Assembly (NCBI GenBank): GCA_021292165.1
Contig: CM037880.1
Span: 145,220,599-145,284,598 of the forward strand
Length of the DNA stretch: 64,000 nt
Origin: Shinisaurus crocodilurus
Taxonomy: Eukaryota; Chordata; Lepidosauria; Squamata; Shinisauridae
Reading direction: 5' to 3'
Below the pieces are notes generated by a model. The model had not been told where the DNA came from, searched no databases, and saw nothing but the letters and a program-made list of their open reading frames with translations. This document shows, piece after piece, positions 10,314 through 21,723 of the stretch (its first letter is position 1; every line of letters starts with the position of its first letter). The position numbers and the translations under genes were made by a program.

Positions 10314-10527
10314 AAAACCATGCACAGAAATACATGCACATATTGACACAGCCGTGTAAACACAACTTCCATTCTGGATACAGAATCACATCTCTGACTG
10401 CCACTGGAAATTTCCCTTCCCCAACAGAGGGAATATTAAAATGTGTGAAGAGGGAAGACTTACACACATGTGGCTTGTTCAGTTTTCAGATGTATATTCT
10501 GGTTGCAACGATAAATTTTCCATCCCC

Positions 10528-10924
10528 GAGGGATGTGCGCAGAGCTTGATTGGGGGGTGGAAGTCCGGTGAACTCACCGGGCTCGACCACCTGACCTCCG
10601 CTCGCCCTATCTTTTTCCCAGCTAGGCTCGGCATTCTTGCAAGCCAAGCCAGGGAAAGCGACTTCCGGGTTCTGGAACTATGTTGTTTATGTAGAAAATG
10701 GCTTAAGATACGTTAAAAACGGCCTAATTTGCACAAATCTTGGCCCAATTTCTGCCAATTTTGGCCTAATTTGCTCAAATTTGGCTGTTTTTAACGTATT
10801 TTACGCTATTTTCTATGTAAACAATGTAGAGCCAGGGACCTGGAAGTCCAGTGAGTGCCTCAGCTGGCACTCACGCTTGGCTTGCTTGCTGCGAGTCAAG
10901 TGCCGGGTGGGTCGCCCATCCCTA
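10528..10924 (-). mobile_element. hAT-like MITE with 'tttacgtagaaaatgg' core, copy 1
   Basis: Inverted copy of the element at 20853-21234. Shared blocks are the end 'agggatgtgcgcagagctt', 'aagtccggtgaactcacc', and a central inverted repeat in which 'atgtagaaaatggctta' pairs with a 'ttttctatgtaaac' block about 100 bp away, each flanking a 'taaaaacgg'/'ccgttttta' pair. The right end 'cccatcccta' is the terminal repeat. No ORF of note. Confidence 0.8.
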
Positions 10925-11099
10925 CATTACATTCCACCTGTGCCTTGGCCAATGACCTATAAACTAATAAGTTCAAAGCAAGAGAGGTAGAAATTTCCCA
11001 TTTTCAGTCTTCTCTAGTAGATGATTATGCATATAGTAGATTATATGCATATTAAATCTCAGCTGATCACCTTGCACACTGCATTAATGTGTCTGACCA

Positions 11100-12030
11100 T
11101 GCATGGTTCATTTGAAGAATGCAGTGGAAGAATTGCATTGGCACCCAGTTCTGTTTCTCCTTTTCACTGGATTTGGGAATAGTGGCCATGTCCCTGAATC
11201 AGTGTCTGGAATCACAGATGGGCTGCATGAAAATGAACAGCTGAAGCTCAATCCAGACAGAGTTGATGATAGTGGGGGATTCAGTGGACCAGTTACTTGA
11301 GGAAATGCCCGTTATAGATGGCTCTCCCCTAAGGAGCAGATTCATCATTGGGAGGTAATCTTGGAGCCCAACACTATAAGATGGCGGCTGTGGCTCAGAC
11401 TGTCTTTTCCCAAGCCCCGCCTGATTCACCAGCTATGCTCACTGCTGGAAGATAAAGACACAGGCACTGTTGTCAAAGCCTTGGACAGACTGGACAACTG
11501 TAATGAACTCGCAGGGCCAGCACCAGTGGGCCCTTGGCATAGTGCTGCCGATGGGCCCCCTGCTTGCACAGCAACTGGGCCTGCCACCACCACTACCCTG
11601 CCAGCCAGTGCCCTCATTCCTTTTTTTTACCTGGCGGCGACTGCATGACAACGATGGTGGCTCCTCCTCCAACTCCACCCGGCAGCCGGCCAAGCCAATC
11701 TGCAGGCCCCATGGCACACCATTTTACCCCCCCTCCCAGCAGTGATTTGTATTATTCAGTACTGCCTTTGGGGGGACATGGCTAATAAGGAGGAGGAGCT
11801 GGAGGAGCCGCCACTGCTGCTGCTGCTGCATAGCTGCCACCAGGCTAAAAAAAAAAGGAGGAAGGGTTGGCTGGCAGGGTGGTGGTGGGGTCAAGGATGG
11901 GCCCTTCTGAGCCACTGGGTCCTCAGCAGCTGCCTGACCATGCCAATCCCAAATGCCAGCCCTGTGCACTCCACTCTGAAAATGATCCAGAAGTTTCAGC
12001 TGGTGCAAAATGCCACTGTCCATCTATTAA
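11100..12030 (+). pseudogene. L2-type LINE ORF2 fragment, interrupted by a hAT
   Basis: The plus strand carries worn L2 ORF2 code: 'HWHPVLFLLF'-type wording near 11130 and 'LKLNPDRVDD' at 11246-11275 (compare L2 'LKLNPDKTEV'), then 'RLDNCNEL' at 11484-11507. Coding resumes after 11964 with 'gatccagaagtttcagct' and 'ggtgcaaaatgcca', the DNA for the 'KLQLVQNA' motif. The interruption is the foldback element at 11512-11964. Removing it would place the two halves of the motif region side by side in the L2 order, which supports insertion into a pre-existing LINE. It encodes no functional protein. Confidence 0.85.
11512..11964. mobile_element. Foldback hAT-like MITE inserted in L2 ORF2
   Basis: Ends are 'cagggccagcacc' and 'gccagccctg' (inverted). 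Flanking octamers 'tgaactcg' (11504-11511) and 'tgcactcc' (11965-11972) match at six of eight positions, as expected for an old hAT target duplication. Long inner arms face each other, for example 'ctgccagccagtgccctc' near 11597 against 'agggttggctggcagggt' near 11864. It shares the 'cagggcc(a/g)g' terminus with 46471-47898 and 54596-54908. Confidence 0.82.
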
Positions 12031-12367
12031 CATAGAATATCATCTATTCTAAAACAGCATTCTTCAAATACCTGAAATGCTGTCACACAGAAGAGGGGAA
12101 AGACTTGTTCTCTGCTGCCCCAGACATCAGGCATAGATCTAATGGGTTTAAGGAAGATAGATTTTAGTTGAACGTTAGGAAAAACATCTTGATGGTAAGA
12201 GCCATTCAGTGCTGGAACCAATTACCTAGAGGGGTGGTGGACTCTCCCTCACTGAAGGTCTTCAAGATGGACAGCCATCTGTTGGGGATGCTCTAGCTCT
12301 GGATTTCCTTCATCAAGCAGAGGGTTAGACTAGATGGCCTATAGGGTCTCTTCCAACTCCCATGATC
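12031..12367 (+). mobile_element. CR1-type LINE 3' end inserted in L2
   Basis: The segment contains the CR1 3' untranslated signature: 'aggaaaaacatcttgatgg', 'gtgctggaaccaattacct', 'ggtggactctccctcact', and ends 'ttccaactcccatgatcct', close to the bird/reptile CR1 end. 'taacat' flanks it on both sides (about 12027 and 12367), a short target duplication inside the surrounding L2. It is a 5'-truncated copy. Confidence 0.85.
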
Positions 12368-12805
12368 CTAACATCTGCACTGGTTACCAGTTGGCTTGTT
12401 TGACCTTTAAAGTCCTACATGGTCTGGACTGTAACTATTTCAGGGAGAGCACGTTCTATCATATGACTTCCCCTCTCCCATCAGGATCAGCTTAGGAGGC
12501 TCTGCCCAAGGCGCTGTTCAATAACTGAGATCAATCTCCATCAGGGTCTTGGGACATTTGAGCTTTACCATGTTCTCCTCCTCCAAGAGGTTTACCTACA
12601 TTTCACTTCGGTCTCTTTCCAGAGATACATAAAAAAATGTCAGGCCATCGGGAACTAACTGGAATAAATTGGAAGTAAGTTCTCAGTTTGACTTTTAAAT
12701 TGGTTTATTTTGTTATCGTGAATATTTTTAACTGTTTTATTAGTTATGAACCACTTTAGGAAGATCTACTTTTGTTATTGTTGAAAAGAAGTGTATTAAT
12801 AGATG
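12368..12805 (+). mobile_element. L2-type LINE 3' end (continuation of the 11100 copy)
   Basis: 'ctgcactggttaccagtt' followed by 'tttaaagtcctacatgg' is standard L2 3' ORF2 wording, and the copy runs through a T-rich 3' UTR ('gtttattttgttatc', 'gaaccactttaggaag') to an 'aataaatacaaataa' tail near 12805. Together with 11100-12030 it forms one L2 copy of about 900 bp without its two insertions. Confidence 0.82.
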
Positions 12806-13522
12806 GAATAAATACAAATAAGGGCATAAACAGAACAAAAGAACCAATGTTACCTCTGTCAGAAGCACACTACTGAGCTCCCACTGCCCAAAGGGACCCT
12901 GAATACATCTGTCTGTAGGCTGTGACTTGACATGGGAACCTCTCACCACAAGTAAGCATGGCAGGAGTTGGGTCCCATTCTCACAGTTCAGGTTGCTGTC
13001 CTTATGGGGCCAATGGGTCCTAGCAAGCACCATGACATCATCCACATGCATCGTGTGAAGGTTTGGTGTTCTGTTATAGGATGTCTCAGAAGCCACCATG
13101 GATCCCAATGCCTCTTCCCCACCTCTTTTTCCACAGAAGTCAGAATGCCCAACAAATCTGGTCTGACTTTTGGCCAAGGCAGAATCTGGAGCTATCCCTA
13201 GCCATTAACAGAATCTTGAGACATTGTTAGTCCATTATTTGTAGGTTCGCATAATAGGCTAACTACATGATCCTTTGCAACATGGAATATTTCAGGGACC
13301 AGATTGCTCAGCACTCACTCATAATAAATGTTTAATCACTGGAGCAGTTGGAATGCATAGTCAGCCACATATGATTTCCACAGGTTTTAACCTGTGACTA
13401 ACTCTTCACTCATTGTCTCTTATGAACCACAAGATAGTATCAAGACTATCCCAAAATGATTCAAATAATAAAGGAGCATCTAGAGAAGGACTGGCTTGGA
13501 ATCATTTCTCTTTACTCTACAC

Positions 13523-13660
13523 CAGCCTTCCCCACTGTGGGGTCCTCCAGATGTTTTAGACTACAACTCCCATCATCCCTGACCATTCACTATGCTAGCT
13601 GGGCTGGTGGGGGCTGTAGTCCAAAACATCTGGAAGGCACGAGGTTGGGAAAGGTTGCTG
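13523..13660. mobile_element. Palindromic hAT MITE ('gactacaactcccatcat' family), copy 1
   Basis: Left arm 'ccagatgttttagactac' pairs with the right arm 'tagtccaaaacatctgg' and the ends 'cagccttcccc' and 'ggaaaggttgctg' are inverted. Similar copies lie at 15396, 32116, 37806, 38619 and 63754. No clear target duplication here. Confidence 0.82.
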
Positions 13661-13669
13661 TACAGAAAC

Positions 13670-15015
13670 AATGTCTGTGAAAGAGCAGAGTTTAAGCACA
13701 ATGCTAAGATGAACTGAGAAAGTTACATCACAGACAATCAGCAATTCTGGGGCAGCAGAGAGAGATGTACGTACATTACTATTTTTATTTTATGATACAG
13801 TAGCATTTCTCTCCTGATGATTCCCACAGGGAGTACCCAACAAATGGGGCAGGAAAGGAGAGAAACACAAAAGGTTTTGTACATTTTGTAGATTTGAACT
13901 AATTGCCTACCTGCTGCCAACATTCCAAGGGTCTTGAGAGTCCAGAATCCTCACTTTGTAAGGGCAAATTTGACTCCATAAGCGCTTCCATCTCAAGAGC
14001 ATTTCAGTGATGTCCACAAGAACACTGTCCATTGGAAAAGTTCCAACAAGCAAACTAAGGAAAAGGAGTGCTTTTGGACCCCTTGCGCAACCCCTTCTGA
14101 TTGCGATCTGATGACTTAATCCCTTCTGACTGCGATCTAAGGAGTTAATAAATGAGAGGCAAGTTTTTTTTAGCTCTTTACTGCAGAAAAAGTGACACTT
14201 CCCAGCACTTACCACCACCACTACCCCACCCCCATGTCATGGAACAAGAGTGTTCTGAGATTTTATCTTTCAATATAAGGTCCTGTACAGAGATAGGATA
14301 TAGAAGGTGTGACTCACTTTAAGAGAAGAGAAATGTCACACAGGAAGTAAAGACCAAAGGGGTGTTCAAATGACTCCCTTCACGCATTCAGTGATCACAT
14401 CAGGCAGTAGCTGAAAGACACACACTGACACTTCATGGTTGCATATGGCTTACCATTTCATTTCAGCGGCATGACTGCATGACACTTCTTTGCACAGCTT
14501 CATTTATCTATACTGCAACGCCATAAGAGATTTTGTGGTGGAGTCTGTGGCAGCAGTGACCGATTGAGCTGATATGACTTGGAATATTCACGACCATTCC
14601 AACCATTCATAGGACAAAGCTATCAGCCCCTGAATTTCTGCTGTCCGTCTTTTGTGAAATCTGTTTGCCAGTGGAGATGGCTCCCTCACAGGCTATGCAG
14701 AAGGCGAGATCTGTCTGGAACAGGCTGGAGATTAGAAATGTGAATGGTGGCGGGGAAGTCCCAGAAATACGGAAGCTCAGATTCAGGGAACCCATTGCAG
14801 GGTCAGAGAAGAGAGGGCCCAAGTAGGCAGTGGTGTGAGACATGGGAACCTAAGAAAATGGTAGATGAAGGGAACAGAGGCCTGAAAAAAATAAGGACCA
14901 CAAAGAGACAGAGTTGAAAAAAGAAGGAACAAAGGGAAAGCAGAACTGCGGAACAACCTTACGCAGGGCCTAAAGCCAGGAAAGTCCTTGGAAGACACGG
15001 CAGGGAGCTGGATGA
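13670..15015. other. Unique DNA; one ~30-bp tandem duplication at 14085-14150
   Basis: The phrase 'cccttctga(t/c)tgcgatct' occurs twice about 30 bases apart near 14090 and 14120. The minus-strand ORF over it (13907-14221, 104 codons) has no recognisable domain. Nothing else was seen. Confidence 0.45.
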
Positions 15016-15019
15016 GAGC

Positions 15020-15095
<76 letters not shown>
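15020..15095. repeat. (GT)n(GA)n compound microsatellite
   Basis: About 12 GT units run straight into about 25 GA units. This is the longest dinucleotide tract in the window. Confidence 0.95.
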
Positions 15096-15098
<3 letters not shown>

Positions 15099-15395
15099 AT
15101 TTCACAAACTGGTTTAAAGTATCACCATCCGCACCAGTCATTTAGCAAGGGAGGTGAGGCAAACACTGGGCTAATGAGCCGTTCTGGACAGGCTGCCGCA
15201 GTGAGAAGAAAGAGACTGGTTTAGTGGTAACAGTGGCTTTACTTCACTCCTAACCTCCAGTTGGGGCAGCTTTGCGTTCTGAGAAGCACAGCTGTCGCCA
15301 CCCTTGTGGAAAGCAGGCAATATGGCGACAGGGCCTAGCTTCAGGCTCACCTCATCTCTCTCCCTCAAGGCAATGTTCTACTGATGGACAGTGAC

Positions 15396-15531
15396 CAGGG
15401 ATGAGGAACATGTAGCTCTCCAGGTGCTGTTGGAGTGCAATTCCCGTCACCCCTCACCATTGGCTATGTTGGTTGGGCTGATGGGAACTGCAACCCACCA
15501 ACATCTGGTGGACACAAATTCCCAGCTCCTG
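15396..15531. mobile_element. Palindromic hAT MITE, copy 2
   Basis: Starts 'cagggatgaggaacatg'; arms 'gttggagtgcaattccc' and 'gggaactgcaacccacc' are imperfect inverted copies. The end 'cccagctcctg' is decayed. Same family as 13523-13660. Confidence 0.7.
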
Positions 15532-15534
15532 CCT

Positions 15535-16485
15535 TAGACCCCTTGTGTACATGCCCTGATTGTTGTTTTTGCTCAGGGTCTTTTCCCCATTGCCTTGGGT
15601 CTGCAAATGGCCTTTATCCATCACAGGTAACCACCCACGCTGATAAAGAAGAGTGTTGATTTTGTGGGGTTACAACGATACATGAGCATACATAGTGAAG
15701 AGTAACTACGAACATTGAAGACACTTTACGGATTAAAGCATTTTGAAATAAAAGGCAAACATTCAGAACTATGGTTAGGAATATTATGTTCTTCTGTGGC
15801 CATGTAGCCCAGAGAGTGGGGGAAATGTATAATATCAGACAATTTTATCCATTCCAAATTATTTGTACCTTTTTATCAGGGATCACACACATATCACTGG
15901 CTTCCAGGTTGCCTTTGAAGAAATGAATTTAAATGCAATTAATTTGACATCATAAATCTCATATGCACCTTTTCCTTGAAGTCACGACCTTACATCTGCT
16001 GCACATATCTATCAGGGGTCAACTTTAACCCAGAATACTTTGGGTTGCAGTTTTGTTTTTCATAACAACATGAGTTTTTTTAATTGTACATTAATGATTT
16101 ATTCCTTGCAGTCATTTTGTTTCATAAGAAAACTATTCTACGATATATATGAAGAGTCTCTTCGACAGTATTCAAAGTGTTATTTCATACCACACAGTGC
16201 ATTTCATAACAGAGGCAACAGTATTCAAAGTGGAATAAGCCAGGGGGAAACAGAATTATAATGTTTTAATATAATGATAAAATTAACTTGCTAAAACTAA
16301 ATTTTCCTGAATGTGGCAAAAATAGATATATGTTATTCTCTCTCTTTTTTAAACTTTACCACTTTTGAAATCCTTGAACAAAAATGCTCAGGGCAGAAGC
16401 CTGTATTTTTTGCTTCTGTTTGTCTGTATAGCACCATGTACATTGATAACATCACCATCATCATCCAATTTACTAATATTTATTT
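15535..16485. other. Unique AT-rich DNA
   Basis: No repeat family or coding exon recognised. A phrase 'cagtattcaaagtg' occurs twice (about 16166 and 16217), a small local duplication. Confidence 0.45.
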
Positions 16486-16488
16486 ACA

Positions 16489-16564
16489 GGTGCAATCCTA
16501 TGAATGTTTAGCTGGCAGTTGTAGAACTTTTTTTTGCTCTAAACATGCATAGGATTGCACCCTT
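16489..16564. mobile_element. Palindromic MITE, 'gcaatcctat' family, centre deleted
   Basis: Outer arms 'ggtgcaatcctatgaatg' and 'catgcataggattgcacc' are intact, but the palindromic middle seen at 7101-7238 is cut to about 40 bases. One arm block ('ggcagttgtagaactttt') is kept and its partner lost. Confidence 0.85.
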
Positions 16565-16599
16565 AGGCACGTTTAAGTCCTGTTTCTATTAGTGGGAGA

Positions 16600-17250
16600 G
16601 TTAAGCACATTAAAACAAAATGTTTCATTTCTATATAGATTATGTACAAACTAGTTCTATGCCTTCCTTTACTGATACACAGACATATTTCTAATATCCA
16701 CCAATTAAATGATTTTGGGTTGGCTAATCATCAGCCTGTCAACGGCTTAAATTTAATCACGATCAAACCAAAATCTTAATACAGTTGCCTTTTTGAGATA
16801 GTGAATCAAGTGTGAAATAACTTGCAAATTAATAAAGAAAAGCTATTACTCAGTATTAGAAGTAATGGTTGTCTTAAATATATTCTTCTGTGTATCTATG
16901 TATCTTCAATATGTCTAATGTGTAGCAGGATGCCCCGCGCTGCTTCTCCAACTCTTTGTCAACCCTTGCTGAGCTGTGAGCACTGAGGGGAACACCCACC
17001 ATGAGCAGCACTCAGTGATGTTCCACCACCCCTTGCCTTGATCATAAACTGGCTCAGACCAGAGCTTCTGACCTGCTTATCACCTTTCCTGGAATGTGAG
17101 GGCAGAGCTGGCCACAGACAGGCACTGGGTCTGCAGGGGTGGGCTGCGGACAGCAGGACTCAGCTCTTTGTTATTAGCCCTCTACTTCCTCTAGACTGCA
17201 GCCTCTTCCTCCTTACAAGCCCCAGCATTCCTCAGCCAGGAGGAACAACT
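16600..17250. other. Unique DNA without recognised features
   Basis: AT-rich to 16920, then a GC-richer patch. A plus-strand ORF (17038-17337) spans into the next repeat and has no domain. Confidence 0.4.
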
Positions 17251-17254
17251 GGAA

Positions 17255-17648
17255 GTAGGGTGGCCATGTGTCCTCTTTTACAGAGGACAGTCCTCTATTT
17301 GAAGGGTGGCCAGAGGAAGACACCCTTTTTTTTTTGAAGGCATCCTCTATTTGAAGGGCTGCCCAGTCCAAGTCTGATACAAAGCCAGACAACCACAAGA
17401 ACGGGTTGCCCATCAACAGTGAGCACCTGAGCAGCAGACTGAACAGAAAGGCACACAGGTCACCTGGTCACGATCTTCCACACTACGGGTGAGATGTACT
17501 GCATTTCTATTTAAATTACAATAATTATTTCTAAATTTGCATCTATTCCTATAAATTAGCATATGCAAATTTTAGGCAAATCTGCACCCTCCCTCATCCT
17601 CTTTTTGGTGATACATTTCCTCTATTTTTCTTTTTGTGGCCACCTGAG
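17255..17648. mobile_element. MITE-like repeat with 'agggtggcca(y)' ends
   Basis: The left end 'tagggtggccatgtgtcc' and the right end 'gtggccacctga' are inverted, and 'cctctattt' blocks occur on both sides. 'cctctatttgaagggt' is repeated directly at about 17291 and 17344. No convincing target duplication, so the limits are approximate. Confidence 0.5.
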
Positions 17649-17649
17649 C

Positions 17650-18100
17650 AAAGGGTTACAAGCACACCCCTTATATATGCCATAGTAGGCGATCATTCGT
17701 GACCGAGTAAGATTGTCTTCCAGGATAAAATTACAAAAGAAAATTATATAAAGAGGAAATTGTATAAAATTGTGTAGACTCTAGCGATGGGTCATCTTTC
17801 ATTAGATAGTGCATTTCTCCTTAGGCTGCTTTACTCTAGTTGTCCCACAAACACTAAGGATTATAATCAGAGAGTTTCTTTATTTCTTTAGCAATCTTGT
17901 TGTATTTTTGTGGGTGTTCATTTTTGTTCTTTTATTTATTTCAAGTTCAACATAAGTAAAATTCCTGGATAAAAGAAGTCTGCACCTACATACTTCCCTC
18001 CTAAGAAAGGATAGCTACAGGACAGGCCCAAGAGGAGACAGAAGGCAAGAGAAAGAGGGGGGAGTCCTTGTGTATGGATTCAATACTTCCTTTCCCCATT
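17650..18100. other. Unique AT-rich DNA
   Basis: T-rich sequence without ORFs or a recognised repeat. Confidence 0.4.
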
Positions 18101-18101
18101 T

Positions 18102-18352
18102 AGGGGTGATCCAAGACATTTTGTTGCCTGAGGCAGAGGACAAGATGATGCCCACCCCATTCCACATACAAAAGCTCACCAGAATGGCAGATAAATCTTG
18201 CTTCAACACTAGTGACGGGACAGTGTCTTCTATCACACTTAAGGGCAGCAGCTAGCACACAAACCATGTGACACACATAGCTTGCTGCCATTCCCCACTC
18301 CACAGCAGAATGGCCACCTCACTCTACCTAATGGTAGGGCTGGCCTGCCCCT
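18102..18352. mobile_element. hAT-like MITE, relative of 54596-54908
   Basis: Shares 'ccaagacattttg(t/c)tgcctgaggca' near its left end and 'cacctcactctac(c/g)taatgg' then 'agggctggc' near its right end with the copy at 54596-54908. The left terminus is changed, so limits are approximate. Confidence 0.7.
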
Positions 18353-18631
18353 ATTCGTTGTTGTTTGGCGTTCTTTACTAATTGTTTATAAATTAACATT
18401 CATTTCATTCAATCAATCAATCTGTGATTCGCTCTGTAGCTGAAGCTCTCAGAGTGATGTACATAATAAAAACAAAAAGAAAACCAATGGAGAGGGGGGG
18501 AAACAAAAACAAATACTGAAACACATTAAAAAGTATTGTTTTTAAAAGCAGCAACAAAAATTCACCACTTAAAAGAGATAAATAACTGAGCTGAAAAAAA
18601 TAATGGACTTGGAAGAGTCAAGTTCATTATT

Positions 18632-18768
18632 TTAGGGCACAATCCTATTATGTTTAGAGAGAGAAAAAGTCCTACAACTCCCAGTATGCCCCAGCCAGCC
18701 TGGAAGGGGCATGCTGGGAGTTGTAAGACTTTTTTTCTGTCTAAATATACATAGGATTGCACCCATAA
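18632..18768. mobile_element. Palindromic hairpin MITE, 'gcaatcctat' family, copy 3
   Basis: Ends 'tagggcacaatcctatt' and 'ataggattgcaccca' are inverted; the arms contain 'cctacaactcccagtatg' and 'catgctgggagttgtaag'. About 65 bp per arm, as in 7101-7238. Confidence 0.85.
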
Positions 18769-18798
18769 TTAATTAATTAATTAATTAATTAATTAAAT
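18766..18798. repeat. (TTAA)n tract
   Basis: About eight 'ttaa' units next to the MITE end. Simple repeat. Confidence 0.9.
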
Positions 18799-18822
18799 TA
18801 TTTTAATTAACAGGGCAAGGCC

Positions 18823-19229
18823 TAGGGATGGGCGAATGAGTGATGCTCAAGATCACTGACTAGGATTCTCCAAACATCGTCTCACCACTTGTCTCATGCT
18901 AGATTCTTGTTCGGGTTTGTGATCACTGTTCACTCTGCATGAATGGGAAAATTGCACAAATTGAGCAGGGACTGAAAGCGAAATTTGTGCACATTTCCCC
19001 AAATGGGTGCAGCTTTCCTCCATAGACTAGAGCGGGGCTTTCAGTCTACAGGGGAAATTTGCACAAAATCAAACTGGGAAAGTTGCACAAATCGAACATG
19101 AGCACACGCCTGGCAATTTGCAAACATTTTTGGTGGACATGTGTTCGTGCTCCCCGATTGCATTCAGGACCTTGAACAGGGCATGCTCATATGTTTTGCA
19201 AGCAAAAACGAAATTCTCATTGATCCCTA
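18823..19229 (+). mobile_element. hAT-like MITE, 'tagggatgggcgaatgag' family, copy 1
   Basis: Starts 'tagggatgggcgaatgag' and ends 'tgatcccta'. It aligns in inverted orientation with 21724-22136: shared blocks include 'gggaaagttgcacaaa', 'gcaatttgcaaacattt' and the 'aaacgaaattctcat' end. The interior is rich in 'gcacaaat' motifs. Non-coding. Confidence 0.78.
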
Positions 19230-19234
19230 CCTGC

Positions 19235-20295
19235 TACTCACTCTCCAGCTAAACAGAAAGAGTCCCAATGAGCTCCAACTTGACAGAAACAATGCGGGTG
19301 CTCACATTCCTGAGCCCCTCTGATTCCTGGTCAGAGTTCTGACTGCCCTCCTACACAGGGCAGGGGTAAGTGTGGGAACAATTTACTTAGGACACAGAAA
19401 TATTCAGGGTCAGCCCTGAAGGAAAATGCATATTCTACCATCGACATCAGACTTTGGAAATGAAATATGATGAGCTAAAAGGGACACAATTCTCAAACGC
19501 AGGAAATGCCATGTTTTCAATGAGCCTCTATTTTGCCTGGGCTGTAAGGTAACTGACGTTTGATTTGTCCCATATTTTTGAAGTGAGATCTATGCGGATA
19601 GCAAGATAGAGAACTAAGTACATTTGAGATTTTTGTCACCTTTTTTTGGCCTTTCCTTCTTGTAAAAATCTACAGTGTCTTCATTTCCAACAGAATAGCA
19701 CGTCAGGCAGCAAGCAGCTGTAAACAAGTTTCACCTCCCAATTTACTTCAGGCCTGTCACTTCCCATCCCTGAGAATAACTAAGTTTATAAAGATCCCGA
19801 GGCTCCTGGCCTTCTTAATCATGATAACTCTTATCAGACTCCCATATCTCTGAAGCAGCACATTTTTCTTGTCCTCCCCCAGGAAAGAATGGTGTTTATA
19901 AGGCAATCTGTCGTAATCCTGTCAATTATCCTTTGGTGGACTGAGGCCATAGTGCCGTACAACCTCCAGAGGGGTCAATCTGAAGGATTTATTCCTAAGG
20001 CCTTGAAGTTTTGGTGTATAGCTTTAACTTTGACTGGAAATATCATGACATCTTCTTTTACAATCCATTTTGGTATAACACTATTCTACAAATACAATTC
20101 AGCAAACAGAATTCCATAAGATCTCTGTCATATGGCTGGGTAATAGAAATATTTCATAAGTGAATGAGTAAGTAACTGTGCAATTCTAAGTGGGGTCGGG
20201 CAAAAGTGAAGTGATGGATCTAACACCTAATCAGCTTCACCACCTCACACAAGCCAGGGTGGAAGTTATGTGTGTGTGTGGGTGGGAGTGGGAGT
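19235..20295. other. Mostly unique DNA around a candidate exon
   Basis: No repeat recognised except a short (GT)n at about 20264. Contains the candidate ORF at 19889-20119. Confidence 0.35.
19889..20119 (+). other. Hypothetical 76-codon ORF with signal-peptide-like start
   Basis: The ORF begins 'MVFIRQSVVILSIILWWTEA': a positive residue, a run of hydrophobic residues and a small residue, as in secretory signal peptides. A second hydrophobic stretch ('WCIALTLTGNIM') follows at about residues 42-53. The start codon has A at -3 and G at +4. Just upstream, 'tttttcttgtcctcccccag' ending at 19882 is a textbook 3' splice site. No matching 5' splice site with good consensus was found before the stop, and I do not recognise the protein. 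It may be a real first coding exon or chance. Confidence 0.2.
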
Positions 20296-20298
20296 GGA

Positions 20299-20715
20299 TA
20301 GGGATGTCGGAGAAATCCGGAATTGACTCCAATGAGTTTGCATTTCTAAGAATCCGACCCACGGGTTCCTCAGCAGACCGGCTTTTCCCAAACCGCGTGG
20401 ATTCCGTGGACTTCGGGACCATTTTTTTTAAAAAAATTACATAATGGTATGCAAATTTAGTCATAGAAGAATACGTAAAATAAAATTTAAAAACCATGCA
20501 GATTTGCCCCCCAAATATGCATTTCCCCCATAGGCTAAAATGTGAAAATACACATGGGGGGGGGGAGATGTGCAATTTTGGGAGTGCAAATTTGCTTAAA
20601 TGCATATGAACATATTTGCGCAAAATCGATTCCATCAATCAGCGGACAACAGAACGAAAGGCACCTGACAATCTGTGAAAAATGGAATGGTTTTTACTAC
20701 ATCTGTACATCCCTG
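20299..20715 (+). mobile_element. hAT-like MITE, 'agggatgtcgg' family, copy 1
   Basis: Starts 'tagggatgtcggagaaat' and ends 'tacatccctg'. Flanking octamers 'ggagtgga' (20291-20298) and 'gggggga'-type sequence on the right match at six of eight positions. An inverted copy lies at 34069-34495, sharing 'attcttagaaat', 'cacggaatcc'-type, 'tagcctatggggg' and 'cagattgtcagg' blocks. Non-coding. Confidence 0.8.
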
Positions 20716-20852
20716 GGGGGGGACTTTGTGATGAGGGGGGCACTCAGCAATGCCAGCTAAAGCCCCCAAGGAAATGGAGCAGTTTAGCATCTCGTGGATC
20801 CGAGGTCAGCTCTGACCCATCCTCGGAACGCCTTATGCTTGGTACTGCTGGC

Positions 20853-21234
20853 TAGGGGTGGGCGATGCGCCCACCACTCGACTTGTGGTGCATGAGCCGC
20901 ATGCTGCCGCCGTGCAAGCCGAGCCAAGCCCAAAGCGAGCGCCACCTGAGGTGGGTTCCTAGCACTACACTGTTTACGTAGAAAATGGCATAAGATACAT
21001 TAAAAACGGCTGCGATTTGTGAAATTTGCACAAATTGTGGCCGTTTTTAAAGTATCTTACTACATTTTCTACGTAAACAACATGGCACTGGAACCTGGAA
21101 GTCGCTTCCCTGGCTCGGCTCGCATTCTCGTGAGCCAAGCTGGGGAAACAGGTAGGGCGAGCAGAGCTTGGGGGATTGAGCCCAGCGAGTTCACCGGACT
21201 TCCACTCCCCAGTCAAGCTCCGTGCACATCACTA
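20853..21234 (+). mobile_element. hAT MITE with 'tttacgtagaaaatgg' core, copy 2
   Basis: The element runs from 'taggggtgggcgatgcgc' to 'catcacta', flanked by octamers 'ctgctggc' (20845-20852) and 'ctgctggt' (21235-21242), seven of eight identical, which marks it as hAT. The core is an inverted repeat of 'gtttacgtagaaaatgg', 'aagatac' and 'taaaaacgg' around a short A/T spacer. It is the inverted partner of 10528-10924. Confidence 0.87.
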
Positions 21235-21723
21235 CTGCTGGTGGTAGCTTTCTGCCCACTGAGATTTCTGCAGGCAAAACTGGGTTGATGCCCCCCACAC
21301 CATTAGCAAAGCTTCTCCCTGGTGGTGGGAGGGCACCTCCACCCCATCCAACCCCCTCCCTCAGGCAGCAGATCAGGCAGCAGCACTTACAGTAAGATAA
21401 ATAAATAAGCAAGCACGGAAACAAGCAAGCCCTTTATTTGCTGAAAGTAAAACCAGAGTGATGACTCTCTTTCCTGCTACTAACAGAAGATCAGCACAGA
21501 AACAGTGCTACCAACATCTTGATGAGCTGGTGGGGAAGAGATGCCCAGACTGATTCCAGGCTCTCCTTCTCCCCCAACAGAAGTGACAATATTTTTGTTA
21601 GACTGACTGGGGAAGAAGGAACCAGGTATTCCCTACCTTACACCCAAATTACCTAACAGAAATTAGTGTTGTGATAGTGCAACTGTTCATTCATTTGCTG
21701 TTGGAAGACTATGTCTGAGTCTA

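Noticed and set aside
12217..12370. Treating the CR1 3' end as part of the surrounding L2
   Set aside because: Its wording matches CR1 rather than L2, short 'taacat' duplications flank it, and L2 sequence resumes on the far side.
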